From positions 62,001 through 126,000 of the forward strand of contig CAJXZB010000005.1 in NCBI GenBank assembly GCA_913063405.1: a stretch of DNA of 64,000 bases, given 5' to 3'. This document shows positions 44,133 through 52,958 of this stretch, piece after piece. Source of the stretch: an uncultured Ulvibacter sp. (lineage in GTDB: Bacteria; Bacteroidota; Bacteroidia; Flavobacteriales; Flavobacteriaceae). A program made the position numbers and the translations under genes. Below the pieces are notes generated by a model that saw only the letters and a list, made by a program, of their open reading frames with translations, was not told the DNA's origin and did no database searches. The number at the start of each line of letters is the position of its first letter. The stretch's first letter is position 1.

Positions 44133-45743
44133 TTATTTTTTTACCAATAACTTAAAGTAAGGTTTGTGATCATTTTCGAATTGAACTTTAATCATATAAG
44201 TTCCCGATGATAGTAAGGATACATCAATAACATTGGTTGTTGGTTCACTATCTTGAATTAATCTTCCAGTAAGTGAATAAATAGAAACAGCAGATAATAC
44301 ATCATTATCATTACTCAAGATGCTTATAAAGTTTGCAGCAGGATTAGGGTAAAGAATGATATTATTTTTCTCAATATTATTGTCAGAAACTGAAAGCGTC
44401 TCACACATAGCCATCAGGGCCTGCGTACTGTTGTTTACATTGAGTCTTCCTTCTGTGACTGTGATACCTTCTAGGGAGACGTTTGGATCCACATTTTCAA
44501 GTATTAAATCTCTAACGATTTGCACTGCCAGTTCAGGGTTAGACATCGCTAAATCTGCTAGGTTTTGACAAGGTGCTGAATACAATAAGGCGATCGTTCC
44601 TGTAACGTGAGGTGTTGCTCCAGATGTACCACCAAATCCACCATAAGCATTTTCAGAAGTTGTAAACGTACCCTGTCCATGTGCCCCTAAATCTATAGTT
44701 TCTAATCCATAGCCAGCATTGGTAACTTTAGTGTCTGTGATATCCATATTGGTGACGGCAATCATATACTCACTAGGACAGGCAGTTGGTACATCTCCAA
44801 TAATGTCTACATTCTCATTTGCATTAATAGTCGCACCACAACTTAAGATACCATTCTGCCCAAGTGTATCATACATGGCACACCACAAAGGAGAATCTTC
44901 TGGTTGTCCAAAGTCAATTCCAAAAGAGGCATTGGTAGCAACCACAAAAGCACCCTCAGTTCCTCCAGACGAATTATAGAGCATTCTGCTTTCAAGAATA
45001 TAGGAATAAGCTTCAAGAACAGTTGCTTCGTTTCCACTACTACCAGAAATGGTCATAACTTTTACATCCCAGTTAACTCCAGTTACACCTAAACCATTGT
45101 TACCTTTCGCACCTACAATTCCAAAAACGGCTGTTCCATGTCCAGCCGAAAGAATAGTTCCAGTACTAGTATATGCGCTCCATCCATTTACATCGTCTAT
45201 ATACCCATTATTGTCATCGTCAATATTGTTTCCAGGAATTTCTGCTTCATTTATATAAAGATTTTCTACAAGATCTGGATGCGCAATGTTGAAACCATTA
45301 TCTACAACTCCCGCAACAATAACATCTCCATTTGGAGTTGTACCTCCCGTAGTAACATCCCAGGCTTCATCAGCATCGATATCTTTATCATTGGCTTGAA
45401 AATATTGCCACTGGCTTGAGAAAAGAGGGTCGTCTGGAATTGTTGCTCTATCGGTAACCTTATGATTTAATTGAGCAATAGCAACATTTCTGTTACTATA
45501 TAACTCCCGTATAGCTTCCGCTTCGGAGATGTTGGAGACATCGACTGATAGTTTCCAAATATTCATCACCCTAGAAATCAATTTTGAATCGGTAATATTA
45601 ATTTGTGGGTTGTCACTTTCCAAGTTTTGGGCTTGATAGTTTTTTTCAAACTTCACAAGGATTTCTCCAGGGTTGTAGTTAAGGTCTTGAGCGAATGTCC
45701 CAATAGCGCATAGCAATAGGGCAAAGGATAGTAATTTTTTCAT
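44133..45743 (-). CDS. subtilisin-like S8 protease with T9SS tail
   Basis: 536 residues. Signal peptide ending TFAQ, propeptide at about residues 25-100, catalytic domain with D148 (VVDNGFNIAHPD), H202 (GHGTAVFG) and S374 (GTSGATPH), and a T9SS sorting tail (LYPNPAANFISIL ... SIYSLTGRLIQD ... KLLVKK). The residue after the catalytic Ser in the usual GTSMAAPH is variant (GTSGATPH). It would be secreted and cut extracellular protein. The preceding gene (45750) encodes a lipoprotein resembling its own propeptide, seven bases before the start. Confidence 0.88.
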   Translation of the reverse strand: MKKLLSFALLLCAIGTFAQDLNYNPGEILVKFEKNYQAQNLESDNPQINITDSKLISRVMNIWKLSVDVSNISEAEAIRELYSNRNVAIAQLNHKVTDRATIPDDPLFSSQWQYFQANDKDIDADEAWDVTTGGTTPNGDVIVAGVVDNGFNIAHPDLVENLYINEAEIPGNNIDDDNNGYIDDVNGWSAYTSTGTILSAGHGTAVFGIVGAKGNNGLGVTGVNWDVKVMTISGSSGNEATVLEAYSYILESRMLYNSSGGTEGAFVVATNASFGIDFGQPEDSPLWCAMYDTLGQNGILSCGATINANENVDIIGDVPTACPSEYMIAVTNMDITDTKVTNAGYGLETIDLGAHGQGTFTTSENAYGGFGGTSGATPHVTGTIALLYSAPCQNLADLAMSNPELAVQIVRDLILENVDPNVSLEGITVTEGRLNVNNSTQALMAMCETLSVSDNNIEKNNIILYPNPAANFISILSNDNDVLSAVSIYSLTGRLIQDSEPTTNVIDVSLLSSGTYMIKVQFENDHKPYFKLLVKK

Positions 45744-45749
45744 AGCAGT

Positions 45750-46076
45750 TTAGTTTCGATTGTTAACTTCTTTATTAGTTTGGGCATTGTTCACATTTTT
45801 AGATGTGCGCAAGGCTTCAACTAACTCAGCAGCAGTAATTTTATTTTCATTAAATGTAAATAAAAAAATGTTGAGAGGCTTACTAATGATCTTTTTATTC
45901 TGAAGGCTATATATCTTAAACTCCTCTTCAAGTTTCTCTGGAGTTATATTATCTTTTAAATCTACAAGAACAGTTTGATAACTTGATTCAGGTAATTCTG
46001 AAGGCTTTACCTTGCAAGATGAAACCATACTAATTAAAAGTAATAGCACTACGTAATTGTGGATTGAAATTTTCAT
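45750..46076 (-). CDS. lipoprotein resembling a subtilase propeptide
   Basis: About 108 residues from ATG 46076 (MKISIHNYVV; the ATG at 46094 lies inside the previous gene). Lipobox VSSC. From about residue 55 it matches the propeptide of the next gene: KIISKPLNIFLFTFNENKIT / KLISRVMNIWKLSVDVSNIS and TSKNVNNAQTNKEVNNR / SNRNVAIAQLNHKVTDR. Propeptides fold and inhibit subtilases, so this stand-alone protein may be a dedicated membrane-bound inhibitor or chaperone for the protease encoded seven bases downstream. Not a recognised family. Confidence 0.65.
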   Translation of the reverse strand: MKISIHNYVVLLLLISMVSSCKVKPSELPESSYQTVLVDLKDNITPEKLEEEFKIYSLQNKKIISKPLNIFLFTFNENKITAAELVEALRTSKNVNNAQTNKEVNNRN

Positions 46077-46077
46077 A

Positions 46078-47670
46078 TTAATTTTTGTTGACAAGGTCCA
46101 TTAAATCTACATCGTTTCCTAATAGGATTTGATTGCTATCTATGCGGCCATTCATTGAATCGTTTTCTAATTTTAAAACACCACGTGGACAAACCGCAGA
46201 ACACACCCCACAACCAACACAGCTGGAGCGCACAATATTCTCACCTTTCTGAGCGTATGCACGTACGTCAATTCCCATTTCGCAATAGGTAGAGCAATTA
46301 CCGCAAGAGATACATTGTCCGCCGTTTGTTGTAATTCTAAACTTCGAGAACAAGCGTTGTTGCATCCCTAAAATAGCTGCCATTGGACATCCCATTCTGC
46401 ACCATACTCGGTTCCCTAAAATAGGATAGAATCCGGTTCCAATCACTCCTGAAAATACCGATCCAATTAGGAATCCATAAAGAGACCTTAATTTTCCTGC
46501 TTCAAATAAAAATAATTCTTTTCCAGACAAATAGTGAATGGTAATTAGACTTAGAACGACTACCAAGTATCCAATTGCGCCATATCGTGCATCTTTTGCC
46601 AATTCCTCTTTTTTGAAATACCAAATAACCGCGAATAACAATCCAAGAAATACGGCAACTCCAATGAGAAACATATCTTTTGTTAGCCAATATTTAGATG
46701 CATCATATCCCAAGTATGTGGAAATAGTAGCGACAGTCATGACTAACGAAAAAACGAGTACAGAATGAATCACCCAACGCTCGACTTTCCATGCGGACAT
46801 GCTTTTGTCTGAAAGTTGACGGAAAGAATCTCCTGCAGTTTCGGCTAAACCACCACAACCGCAAACCCATGAGCAATACCAACGTTTTCCATATTTATAG
46901 GTTAGAATAGGTGACACCACAAAAATGGATAGAACTCCAAATAATAGAAAGACTAGGCCAATAGTTTCTGCGTTGATAAATTGATCTACGCGCCATTGCT
47001 CAAACGCGTAATAATTTAAGGGCCACATGTTTTTTAAATCATTATAAGGTAAAGAGAAGCTATCTGAGTTTAAACGAGCCATTAGTTCTGGGACCATAAA
47101 CGCGAAAGCAGTTTGAAAGAACATAACACTTACTGTTCGTAATTGCTCATACCGATTGTGTTTATATTTCATCAAAAACTTAATTCCAAAAGCAAGAATT
47201 GCGACCGTATATAAAGTTCCATAAACAAACCATTGGCTAGCAGCATTTCCGCTTAATAACCTGCTTAAAGGATCGAAAAGAGCTACGACACCTGTGTTTT
47301 CTGCGCCATTTACGCCAAGACCAAGGAGTTCGGCAAAGAAGTACAAAACGATATAAAATCCCGTTAGCCCGACTCCAGCTATCCAAGCTAAATAACCTCG
47401 ACTCGAAATTGATTTAAACCAAACGCCGTCATTTTTAATACCTTCTAATTTATTTTTGTAGGTCCCTTTTGCGAATAAAGCAATTCCTGCAATGAGCGCA
47501 GTTAAAGCAATAGTGAGCCAAAGACCTTTATTTGGTAGTCCAACATTAAATCCTGCAAGGACTATAATAAACAATCCAAGCATACCGATAAAGGTTCCAA
47601 TTTTTTGAACGGTATTAATGTTGTCGGGCGCTTCACTTGTAAGGGACATATTTTTATCTAGAGTACTCAT
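46078..47670 (-). CDS. membrane 4Fe-4S ferredoxin protein (NapH/NosR-like)
   Basis: 530 residues, about ten to twelve membrane spans. Cysteine pairs at CSWVCGCGG and CRMGCPM on the cytoplasmic side, then two ferredoxin clusters near residues 450-510, CISCGNCSTYCEMG and CVGCGVCSAVCPRG. It should pass electrons across or along the inner membrane. The FAD oxidoreductase gene lies 11 bases upstream, so NAD(P)H to flavin to Fe-S is a likely route. The terminal acceptor is not in the window. Confidence 0.85.
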   Translation of the reverse strand: MSTLDKNMSLTSEAPDNINTVQKIGTFIGMLGLFIIVLAGFNVGLPNKGLWLTIALTALIAGIALFAKGTYKNKLEGIKNDGVWFKSISSRGYLAWIAGVGLTGFYIVLYFFAELLGLGVNGAENTGVVALFDPLSRLLSGNAASQWFVYGTLYTVAILAFGIKFLMKYKHNRYEQLRTVSVMFFQTAFAFMVPELMARLNSDSFSLPYNDLKNMWPLNYYAFEQWRVDQFINAETIGLVFLLFGVLSIFVVSPILTYKYGKRWYCSWVCGCGGLAETAGDSFRQLSDKSMSAWKVERWVIHSVLVFSLVMTVATISTYLGYDASKYWLTKDMFLIGVAVFLGLLFAVIWYFKKEELAKDARYGAIGYLVVVLSLITIHYLSGKELFLFEAGKLRSLYGFLIGSVFSGVIGTGFYPILGNRVWCRMGCPMAAILGMQQRLFSKFRITTNGGQCISCGNCSTYCEMGIDVRAYAQKGENIVRSSCVGCGVCSAVCPRGVLKLENDSMNGRIDSNQILLGNDVDLMDLVNKN

Positions 47671-47681
47671 ATTTTATTTTT

Positions 47682-48980
47682 TTAAACTGAAACGCTTTGA
47701 TTATTATATTCTGAAAGAACTTGACTCTCGAATTTTTTATAAAACTCTGGATCGAAGTTGGCTTCGGAAAGATTGTGTACCACAAAATCGATATCTCTTT
47801 TTTCGGTTAGCCAACGATCAAAAACTTCATGTCGCATTCTAATTCCGAAGGTATTAATACCCAAAAATAGTTTTGAGTCTTTATGATAAGCAACCGTAAT
47901 GCATTTGGTGTCATCTTCATGTTTCCAATGAAAATGTGTTTCATACTCTTTCTTATTTGCGAAGACCCAACCATAGGTTTGATATTCGATATCAAAAAAT
48001 TTCGCGCTATTAAACCAGTGACCGGGTTTGTATTCCAAAGGATTTCCACAAATGGTTTGTGCTAGCGTTTCTCCCATCATACGTCCTGTGTACCAAACGG
48101 CTTCAATTGGACGACGATTTCCAATAGGTTCATGCTGCTCGGCGCAATCGCCAATGGCATAGATGTCTGGAATGTTTGTTTCTAAAAAACGGTTTACCTT
48201 AACGCCTCGACCCAATTCAATGCCGCTCTCTTTAAGAAAATCGATGTTGGGAGATACCCCAGCAGTAAGACCAACTACATCGCAAGGGAGTTCTTCTCCA
48301 GTTTCGGCAACTACAACCGCCCTGGCTTTTCCGTTTTCACCAGATAGGATTTCCTTTAAGTTCATTCCTAATCGCAAATCGATATGATGATTTTTGATAT
48401 GTCGATTGAGCATTTCGCTTTCTCCTTCTGGAAGAACACCATTCCAAAAACTATTCTCTCTAACCAGAAAAGTAACGGGGATGTTTCTTGTGCTTAGCAT
48501 TTCGGCCAATTCGATTCCAATAAGGCCACCACCCACGATTACTGCACGCTTACAGGTATTGTTGTTTGGAGCGTATTCTTCTAAGGCGTCTAAATCTTGT
48601 TTCGAGTATAATCCCTGTACACCATTTAAATCTTGTCCTGGCCAACCAAATTTATTGGATTTAGAGCCTACGGCAATAACCAATTTATCGTAGCTCATTG
48701 TATCCCCTTCTGTGAATTCGAGTTGCTTTTCTTGATGATTCACGGTTTTAACAAACCCTCGTTTCAGTTCGATCCGGTTTTTCTTCCAGAAATAATCTTC
48801 ATACGGTTTGGTATGCTCATATTTCATGTGGCCCATATAGATATACATCAGTGCTGTACGGGAGAAAAAATGGTCTGTTTCTGCGGAAATAACAGTGATT
48901 TTCTTATCCGAAAGTTTCCTGATATGGCGGGCTGTTGTAACACCCGAAATTCCATTTCCAATAATAACAATATGCTCCAT
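47682..48980 (-). CDS. NAD(P)/FAD-dependent oxidoreductase
   Basis: 432 residues: FAD fold VIIGNGISGVTTARHIRKL, the second dinucleotide fold VIVGGGLIGIELAEML near residue 150, and IPDIYAIGDCAEQ near 290. Similar to nitrite-reductase/rubredoxin-reductase type NAD(P)H reductases. Paired with the Fe-S membrane protein downstream. A basic, His-rich C-terminal half (ETHFHWKHEDDTK) is unusual for simple rubredoxin reductases and may bind the partner. Confidence 0.85.
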   Translation of the reverse strand: MEHIVIIGNGISGVTTARHIRKLSDKKITVISAETDHFFSRTALMYIYMGHMKYEHTKPYEDYFWKKNRIELKRGFVKTVNHQEKQLEFTEGDTMSYDKLVIAVGSKSNKFGWPGQDLNGVQGLYSKQDLDALEEYAPNNNTCKRAVIVGGGLIGIELAEMLSTRNIPVTFLVRENSFWNGVLPEGESEMLNRHIKNHHIDLRLGMNLKEILSGENGKARAVVVAETGEELPCDVVGLTAGVSPNIDFLKESGIELGRGVKVNRFLETNIPDIYAIGDCAEQHEPIGNRRPIEAVWYTGRMMGETLAQTICGNPLEYKPGHWFNSAKFFDIEYQTYGWVFANKKEYETHFHWKHEDDTKCITVAYHKDSKLFLGINTFGIRMRHEVFDRWLTEKRDIDFVVHNLSEANFDPEFYKKFESQVLSEYNNQSVSV

Positions 48981-49149
48981 AACTTTGAATTGTTTGGCTG
49001 TTCTGTCGAATTTAAAGATAAGAACTTAAAAGAAAGAATCATTTTTTTTACAAATGCTTAGGGTAAATCTGAAATGAGCTGTTATATGTATAACATCTAA
49101 TAACCGTAAATTAACTATCTTAAACAGAATTTTATATAAGACTAAATCT

Positions 49150-49956
49150 ATGAGAAAATATTTGCTTCTAATTTTTGTATTTGCCACAGTTATTTGTAGT
49201 GGGCAAATTGTTATTAATGAAATAAACTATAAGGACAAGGTTGGTTTTGAAAGTAAAGATTGGATAGAACTTTATAACAATGGTTCTAGCTCAGTTGATA
49301 TTTCAAACTGGGTATTTAAAGATGATGATGATTTACATGAGTTTGTCATACCAGGTGGCACTACAATGGCACCAGATTCTTACCTGGTTCTTGTTCAATT
49401 ACTGGCTGATTTCCAAACGTACCATACTGGTGTATCACCTGTTTTGGGTGATTTTACATTTGGATTAAGTGGCGGTGGTGAGCTAATACGCCTGTTTGAT
49501 AATAATGCCGTACTAGTTGATTCCGTGGAATATGATGATATAGCACCGTGGCCTACCGAACCGGATGGCATGGGTCCTACATTGGAGCTTCGTAGCCCAA
49601 GTTTGGATAACGCTTTAGCGGCAAGTTGGGCGGCATCGGTATTGCCAAATGGTGAACACGGTACTCCAGGAGAGGAGAACAGTACGTTTGTTCTAGGAAT
49701 AAATGATTTCGACAAATCTTCTGTTTCGATTTATCCAAACCCTATGACCAGCAGAACCACTATTAAGGTATCTGATAATTTTGAAAATTTTTCAGTTTCG
49801 ATTTACAATCTTTTGGGACAGGAAATAGATCGAATTCAGTCAAGTGATGATGTTGCTATACTGGAACGAGGAATACTTAATTCGGGGATATACATACTAC
49901 AAATTCAAAGTCTAGATGGAAAGATCTTACACTCTCAAAAACTAGTTATAAAGTAA
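49150..49956 (+). CDS. lamin-tail-domain (LTD) protein with T9SS tail
   Basis: 268 residues. Signal peptide ending ICSGQ, then an LTD domain starting IVINEINYKDKVGFESKDW (about residues 20-165) and a T9SS tail (SIYPNPMTSRTTIKV ... SIYNLLGQEIDRI ... KLVIK). Its LTD part is nearly identical in plan to the C-terminal part of the next gene (SNWVFKDDDDLHEF, TFGLSGGGELIRLFD, WPTEPDG, GEHGTPG are in both), so this looks like a partial duplicate. 23 bases before the 986-residue gene. Confidence 0.82.
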   Translation: MRKYLLLIFVFATVICSGQIVINEINYKDKVGFESKDWIELYNNGSSSVDISNWVFKDDDDLHEFVIPGGTTMAPDSYLVLVQLLADFQTYHTGVSPVLGDFTFGLSGGGELIRLFDNNAVLVDSVEYDDIAPWPTEPDGMGPTLELRSPSLDNALAASWAASVLPNGEHGTPGEENSTFVLGINDFDKSSVSIYPNPMTSRTTIKVSDNFENFSVSIYNLLGQEIDRIQSSDDVAILERGILNSGIYILQIQSLDGKILHSQKLVIK

Positions 49957-49979
49957 TTTTACTCACCAAAAAAATTGTC

Positions 49980-52940
49980 ATGAAAAAAATAATACCACTA
50001 TTAGCGCTTTTAATTTTTGCGCTACCAATATTTGGACAAGTTGTTATTAACGAGTATTCAGCAGCAAATCTAACTGGATATTTAGATAATTATGCTAAAA
50101 CGGAAGATTGGGTTGAGCTTTATAACTCATCTAACACTAGTGTTGACTTAAGTGGATATCACTTGAGCGATAATGAAAACAATCCAACCAAGTGGGTGAT
50201 CCCAACTGGTGCAACAATTCCAGCCAATGGTTATTTAACTTTTTGGTGTTCTGGAAGGAGTGAAGTGTCAGCTGGAAATTACCACACCAATTTTAAACTA
50301 AAACAGACGAAGGGTACGGAGCACGTTGTTTTTTCGGATGCTAGTGGAGTTATTATTGACGACTTAGAACTGGAGAATGTTCAATTGGAACATTCGTTTG
50401 GAAGAAGTCCAAACGGCTCAACGACTTGGGAAGTTTTTACAAGTCCTACAAAAGGCACCAGTAATGCAGGAGCAAGTTATTCAGGCTATGCAGCATCTCC
50501 TGAAGCAAGTATAGAGGCTGGTTTTTATAGTGGAAGCCAGAACGTAGAAATTACTACAACCGAACCAAATTCTAACATTCACTACACAATTAATGGAAAT
50601 CTACCTAATAGTAGTTCTCCACAATATACTGGGCCGTTGACAATTAATGACACCCAAGTGGTTAAGGCTATTGTTATATCAACTAACTCTGATATTTTAC
50701 CAAGTTTTATCACATTTAATACTTATTTCATTAATGTAACCCATGGTATCCCAGTTTTATCTGTTGCAGCGGATCAAATGACAACGCTGCTTAATGGTAA
50801 CCAAACATTAAGACCAGAAGGTACTATTGAATATTTTGATGCTGATGGTGACAGAAAAGATTATGGATATGGAGAGTACAACAAGCATGGTCAAGATTCT
50901 TGGGCATGGGATCAAAGAAGTATAGATTATATCGCGAGAGATGAAATGGGATACCACGATGCGGTAAATGAGAAACTTTTGAGTTTGTCGGAAAGAGAAG
51001 GTTTTCAAAAGATAATCATAAGAGCTTCGGGAGATGATAATTATCCTGGAATAGATTCTAGTGCGCAAATGAGAGATGTTTTTATTCATAAACTAGCAAA
51101 TAAGAATAACCTAAATGTTGACATGCGCAGAGGGGAACGTTGTGTTATGTATGCCAACGGACAATTTTGGGGGGTATACTCCATCCGTGAAAAAGTGAGT
51201 GATGCGGATTATACAAAATTTTATTACGATCAAGATAAATATAATATTCAGTATTTAATGAATTGGGGAAGTACTTGGGCACAATATGGTGGTCAGCAAG
51301 CTTTCGATGATTGGAATCAAATCCATGATTATGCCAAGAATAATGACTTGTCTGTACAAGCCAATTATCAAGTCGTCGCGGATGAAATTGACGTCACAAG
51401 TCTAGTGGATTATATTTTAATTAATTCATTCGTGGTTTGTACAGATTGGATTAATTGGAATACATCTTGGTGGAGAGGTCTAGATCCAGCAGGTGGTCAC
51501 AAAAAATGGGGATACATCCTTTGGGATGAGGACGCTACCTTTAACCATTACATTAATTACACAAATGTACCTAATGAAAACCCAGATGCAGAACCTTGCT
51601 ATCCTGAAAATATAGATTTAGATCCTGAGGAACATATTGTTTTGTTGAATAAACTTCTTGAAAATGAAGAGTTTACACAATATTATATCACAAGATATAT
51701 GGACTTAATGAATACGGCTTTTAAGGAGAATGAAATGATCGGTGTTTTAGAAGGAATTGAAGATGCAATTGCTCCTGAAATGCCAGCGCATATTGCGCGT
51801 TGGGGAGGAAACCTTAATCAATGGGAAGGTAATGTTCAGAAAATTAAGGATTTTATTTCTGATAGAATCGACTATCTACCTGAAGGGTTAAACGGTTGTT
51901 ATTCTTTAAACGGACCATACGATGTAACTCTGGAAGTAGAACCAACGAATGCAGGGCAAATAAAATTTAATTCTATAACTATAGAATATGGAGACTATCC
52001 TTGGACTGGAGCTTATCACGGCGGTGTGGATATGTTAGCCGAGGCTGTGCAAAGTAATTCAAATTATGTTTTCGATCATTGGGAGATAAATAATCATACT
52101 GTACCAGACCCAATGGCGAATAACATTTCTCTGGAACTTAATCAAAGTGATACTATTAAGGCGGTCTTTGTTGAAGTAGCAGGAACGGGTATTGTTATTA
52201 ATGAAATTAATTATAAGGATGAGGCTGGATTCGAGGTAAAAGATTGGATTGAATTATATAATAATGGAAATGCTGCAGTAGATGTCTCAAACTGGGTATT
52301 TAAAGATGATGACGATTTACATGAATTTATAATTCCTAGCGGGACAACAATGCAACCAGATTCTTATTTAGTACTTGTTCAAAGTCTTGCGGATTTTCAA
52401 GCGCAGTTTCCTTCTGTAAGTCCAGTATTAGGGGATTTTACATTTGGTTTGAGTGGAGGCGGTGAGTTAATTAGGTTGTTTGATCAAAATGAAGTGTTAG
52501 TTGATTCTGTTGAATATGATGACGAAGCTCCTTGGCCAACAGAACCAGATGGGAATGGTCCTTCACTAGAACTTATATCTCCGGGCCTTGATAATTCATT
52601 ACCCGCAAGTTGGAATGCTTGTGCGCTTTCTGGGTCAGAACATGGTACTCCCGGTGCACTAAATAATGACTGTTCACTTGGAACTGAAAGTTTTGATGAT
52701 ATTGAAGTTTCAATTTTTCCGAATCCTATGGAAACTACAACGACAATTCTAGTTTCTAAAAGTTCTTCTTCCATCAGCTTAGCAATCTATGATTTGCTTG
52801 GACGAGAAATCAAAAGAATGGAATCTAATACGAATAGTTTTATTTTGGAAAAAGAAGATCTTAGTTCTGGAATTTATATTTTAAAGATAACAACTGCAGA
52901 ACGAACAGCGGTGCATTCGAAAAAACTAATTGTTAAATAG
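49980..52940 (+). CDS. secreted CotH-kinase protein with two lamin-tail domains and T9SS tail
   Basis: 986 residues: signal peptide, LTD1 (VVINEYSAANLTGYLDNYAK, about 20-150), a chitobiase-like insert (PEASIEAGFYSGSQNVEITT, about 170-260), a CotH kinase domain (MRRGERCVMYANGQFWGVYS ... CTDWINWNTSWW ... KKWGYILWDEDATF, about 350-620), a bacterial-repeat domain (YDVTLEVEP), LTD2 (about 735-900) and T9SS tail (IFPNPMETTTTILV). CotH proteins phosphorylate proteins in spore coats. Acts outside the cell. Confidence 0.85.
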   Translation: MKKIIPLLALLIFALPIFGQVVINEYSAANLTGYLDNYAKTEDWVELYNSSNTSVDLSGYHLSDNENNPTKWVIPTGATIPANGYLTFWCSGRSEVSAGNYHTNFKLKQTKGTEHVVFSDASGVIIDDLELENVQLEHSFGRSPNGSTTWEVFTSPTKGTSNAGASYSGYAASPEASIEAGFYSGSQNVEITTTEPNSNIHYTINGNLPNSSSPQYTGPLTINDTQVVKAIVISTNSDILPSFITFNTYFINVTHGIPVLSVAADQMTTLLNGNQTLRPEGTIEYFDADGDRKDYGYGEYNKHGQDSWAWDQRSIDYIARDEMGYHDAVNEKLLSLSEREGFQKIIIRASGDDNYPGIDSSAQMRDVFIHKLANKNNLNVDMRRGERCVMYANGQFWGVYSIREKVSDADYTKFYYDQDKYNIQYLMNWGSTWAQYGGQQAFDDWNQIHDYAKNNDLSVQANYQVVADEIDVTSLVDYILINSFVVCTDWINWNTSWWRGLDPAGGHKKWGYILWDEDATFNHYINYTNVPNENPDAEPCYPENIDLDPEEHIVLLNKLLENEEFTQYYITRYMDLMNTAFKENEMIGVLEGIEDAIAPEMPAHIARWGGNLNQWEGNVQKIKDFISDRIDYLPEGLNGCYSLNGPYDVTLEVEPTNAGQIKFNSITIEYGDYPWTGAYHGGVDMLAEAVQSNSNYVFDHWEINNHTVPDPMANNISLELNQSDTIKAVFVEVAGTGIVINEINYKDEAGFEVKDWIELYNNGNAAVDVSNWVFKDDDDLHEFIIPSGTTMQPDSYLVLVQSLADFQAQFPSVSPVLGDFTFGLSGGGELIRLFDQNEVLVDSVEYDDEAPWPTEPDGNGPSLELISPGLDNSLPASWNACALSGSEHGTPGALNNDCSLGTESFDDIEVSIFPNPMETTTTILVSKSSSSISLAIYDLLGREIKRMESNTNSFILEKEDLSSGIYILKITTAERTAVHSKKLIVK

Positions 52941-52958
52941 ATCCCCTAAAAAATTGAT

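Noticed and set aside
44719-45419. Several 62-93-codon + strand frames opposite the subtilase gene
   Set aside because: The subtilase motifs fix the coding strand; the frames are shadows caused by low stop density.
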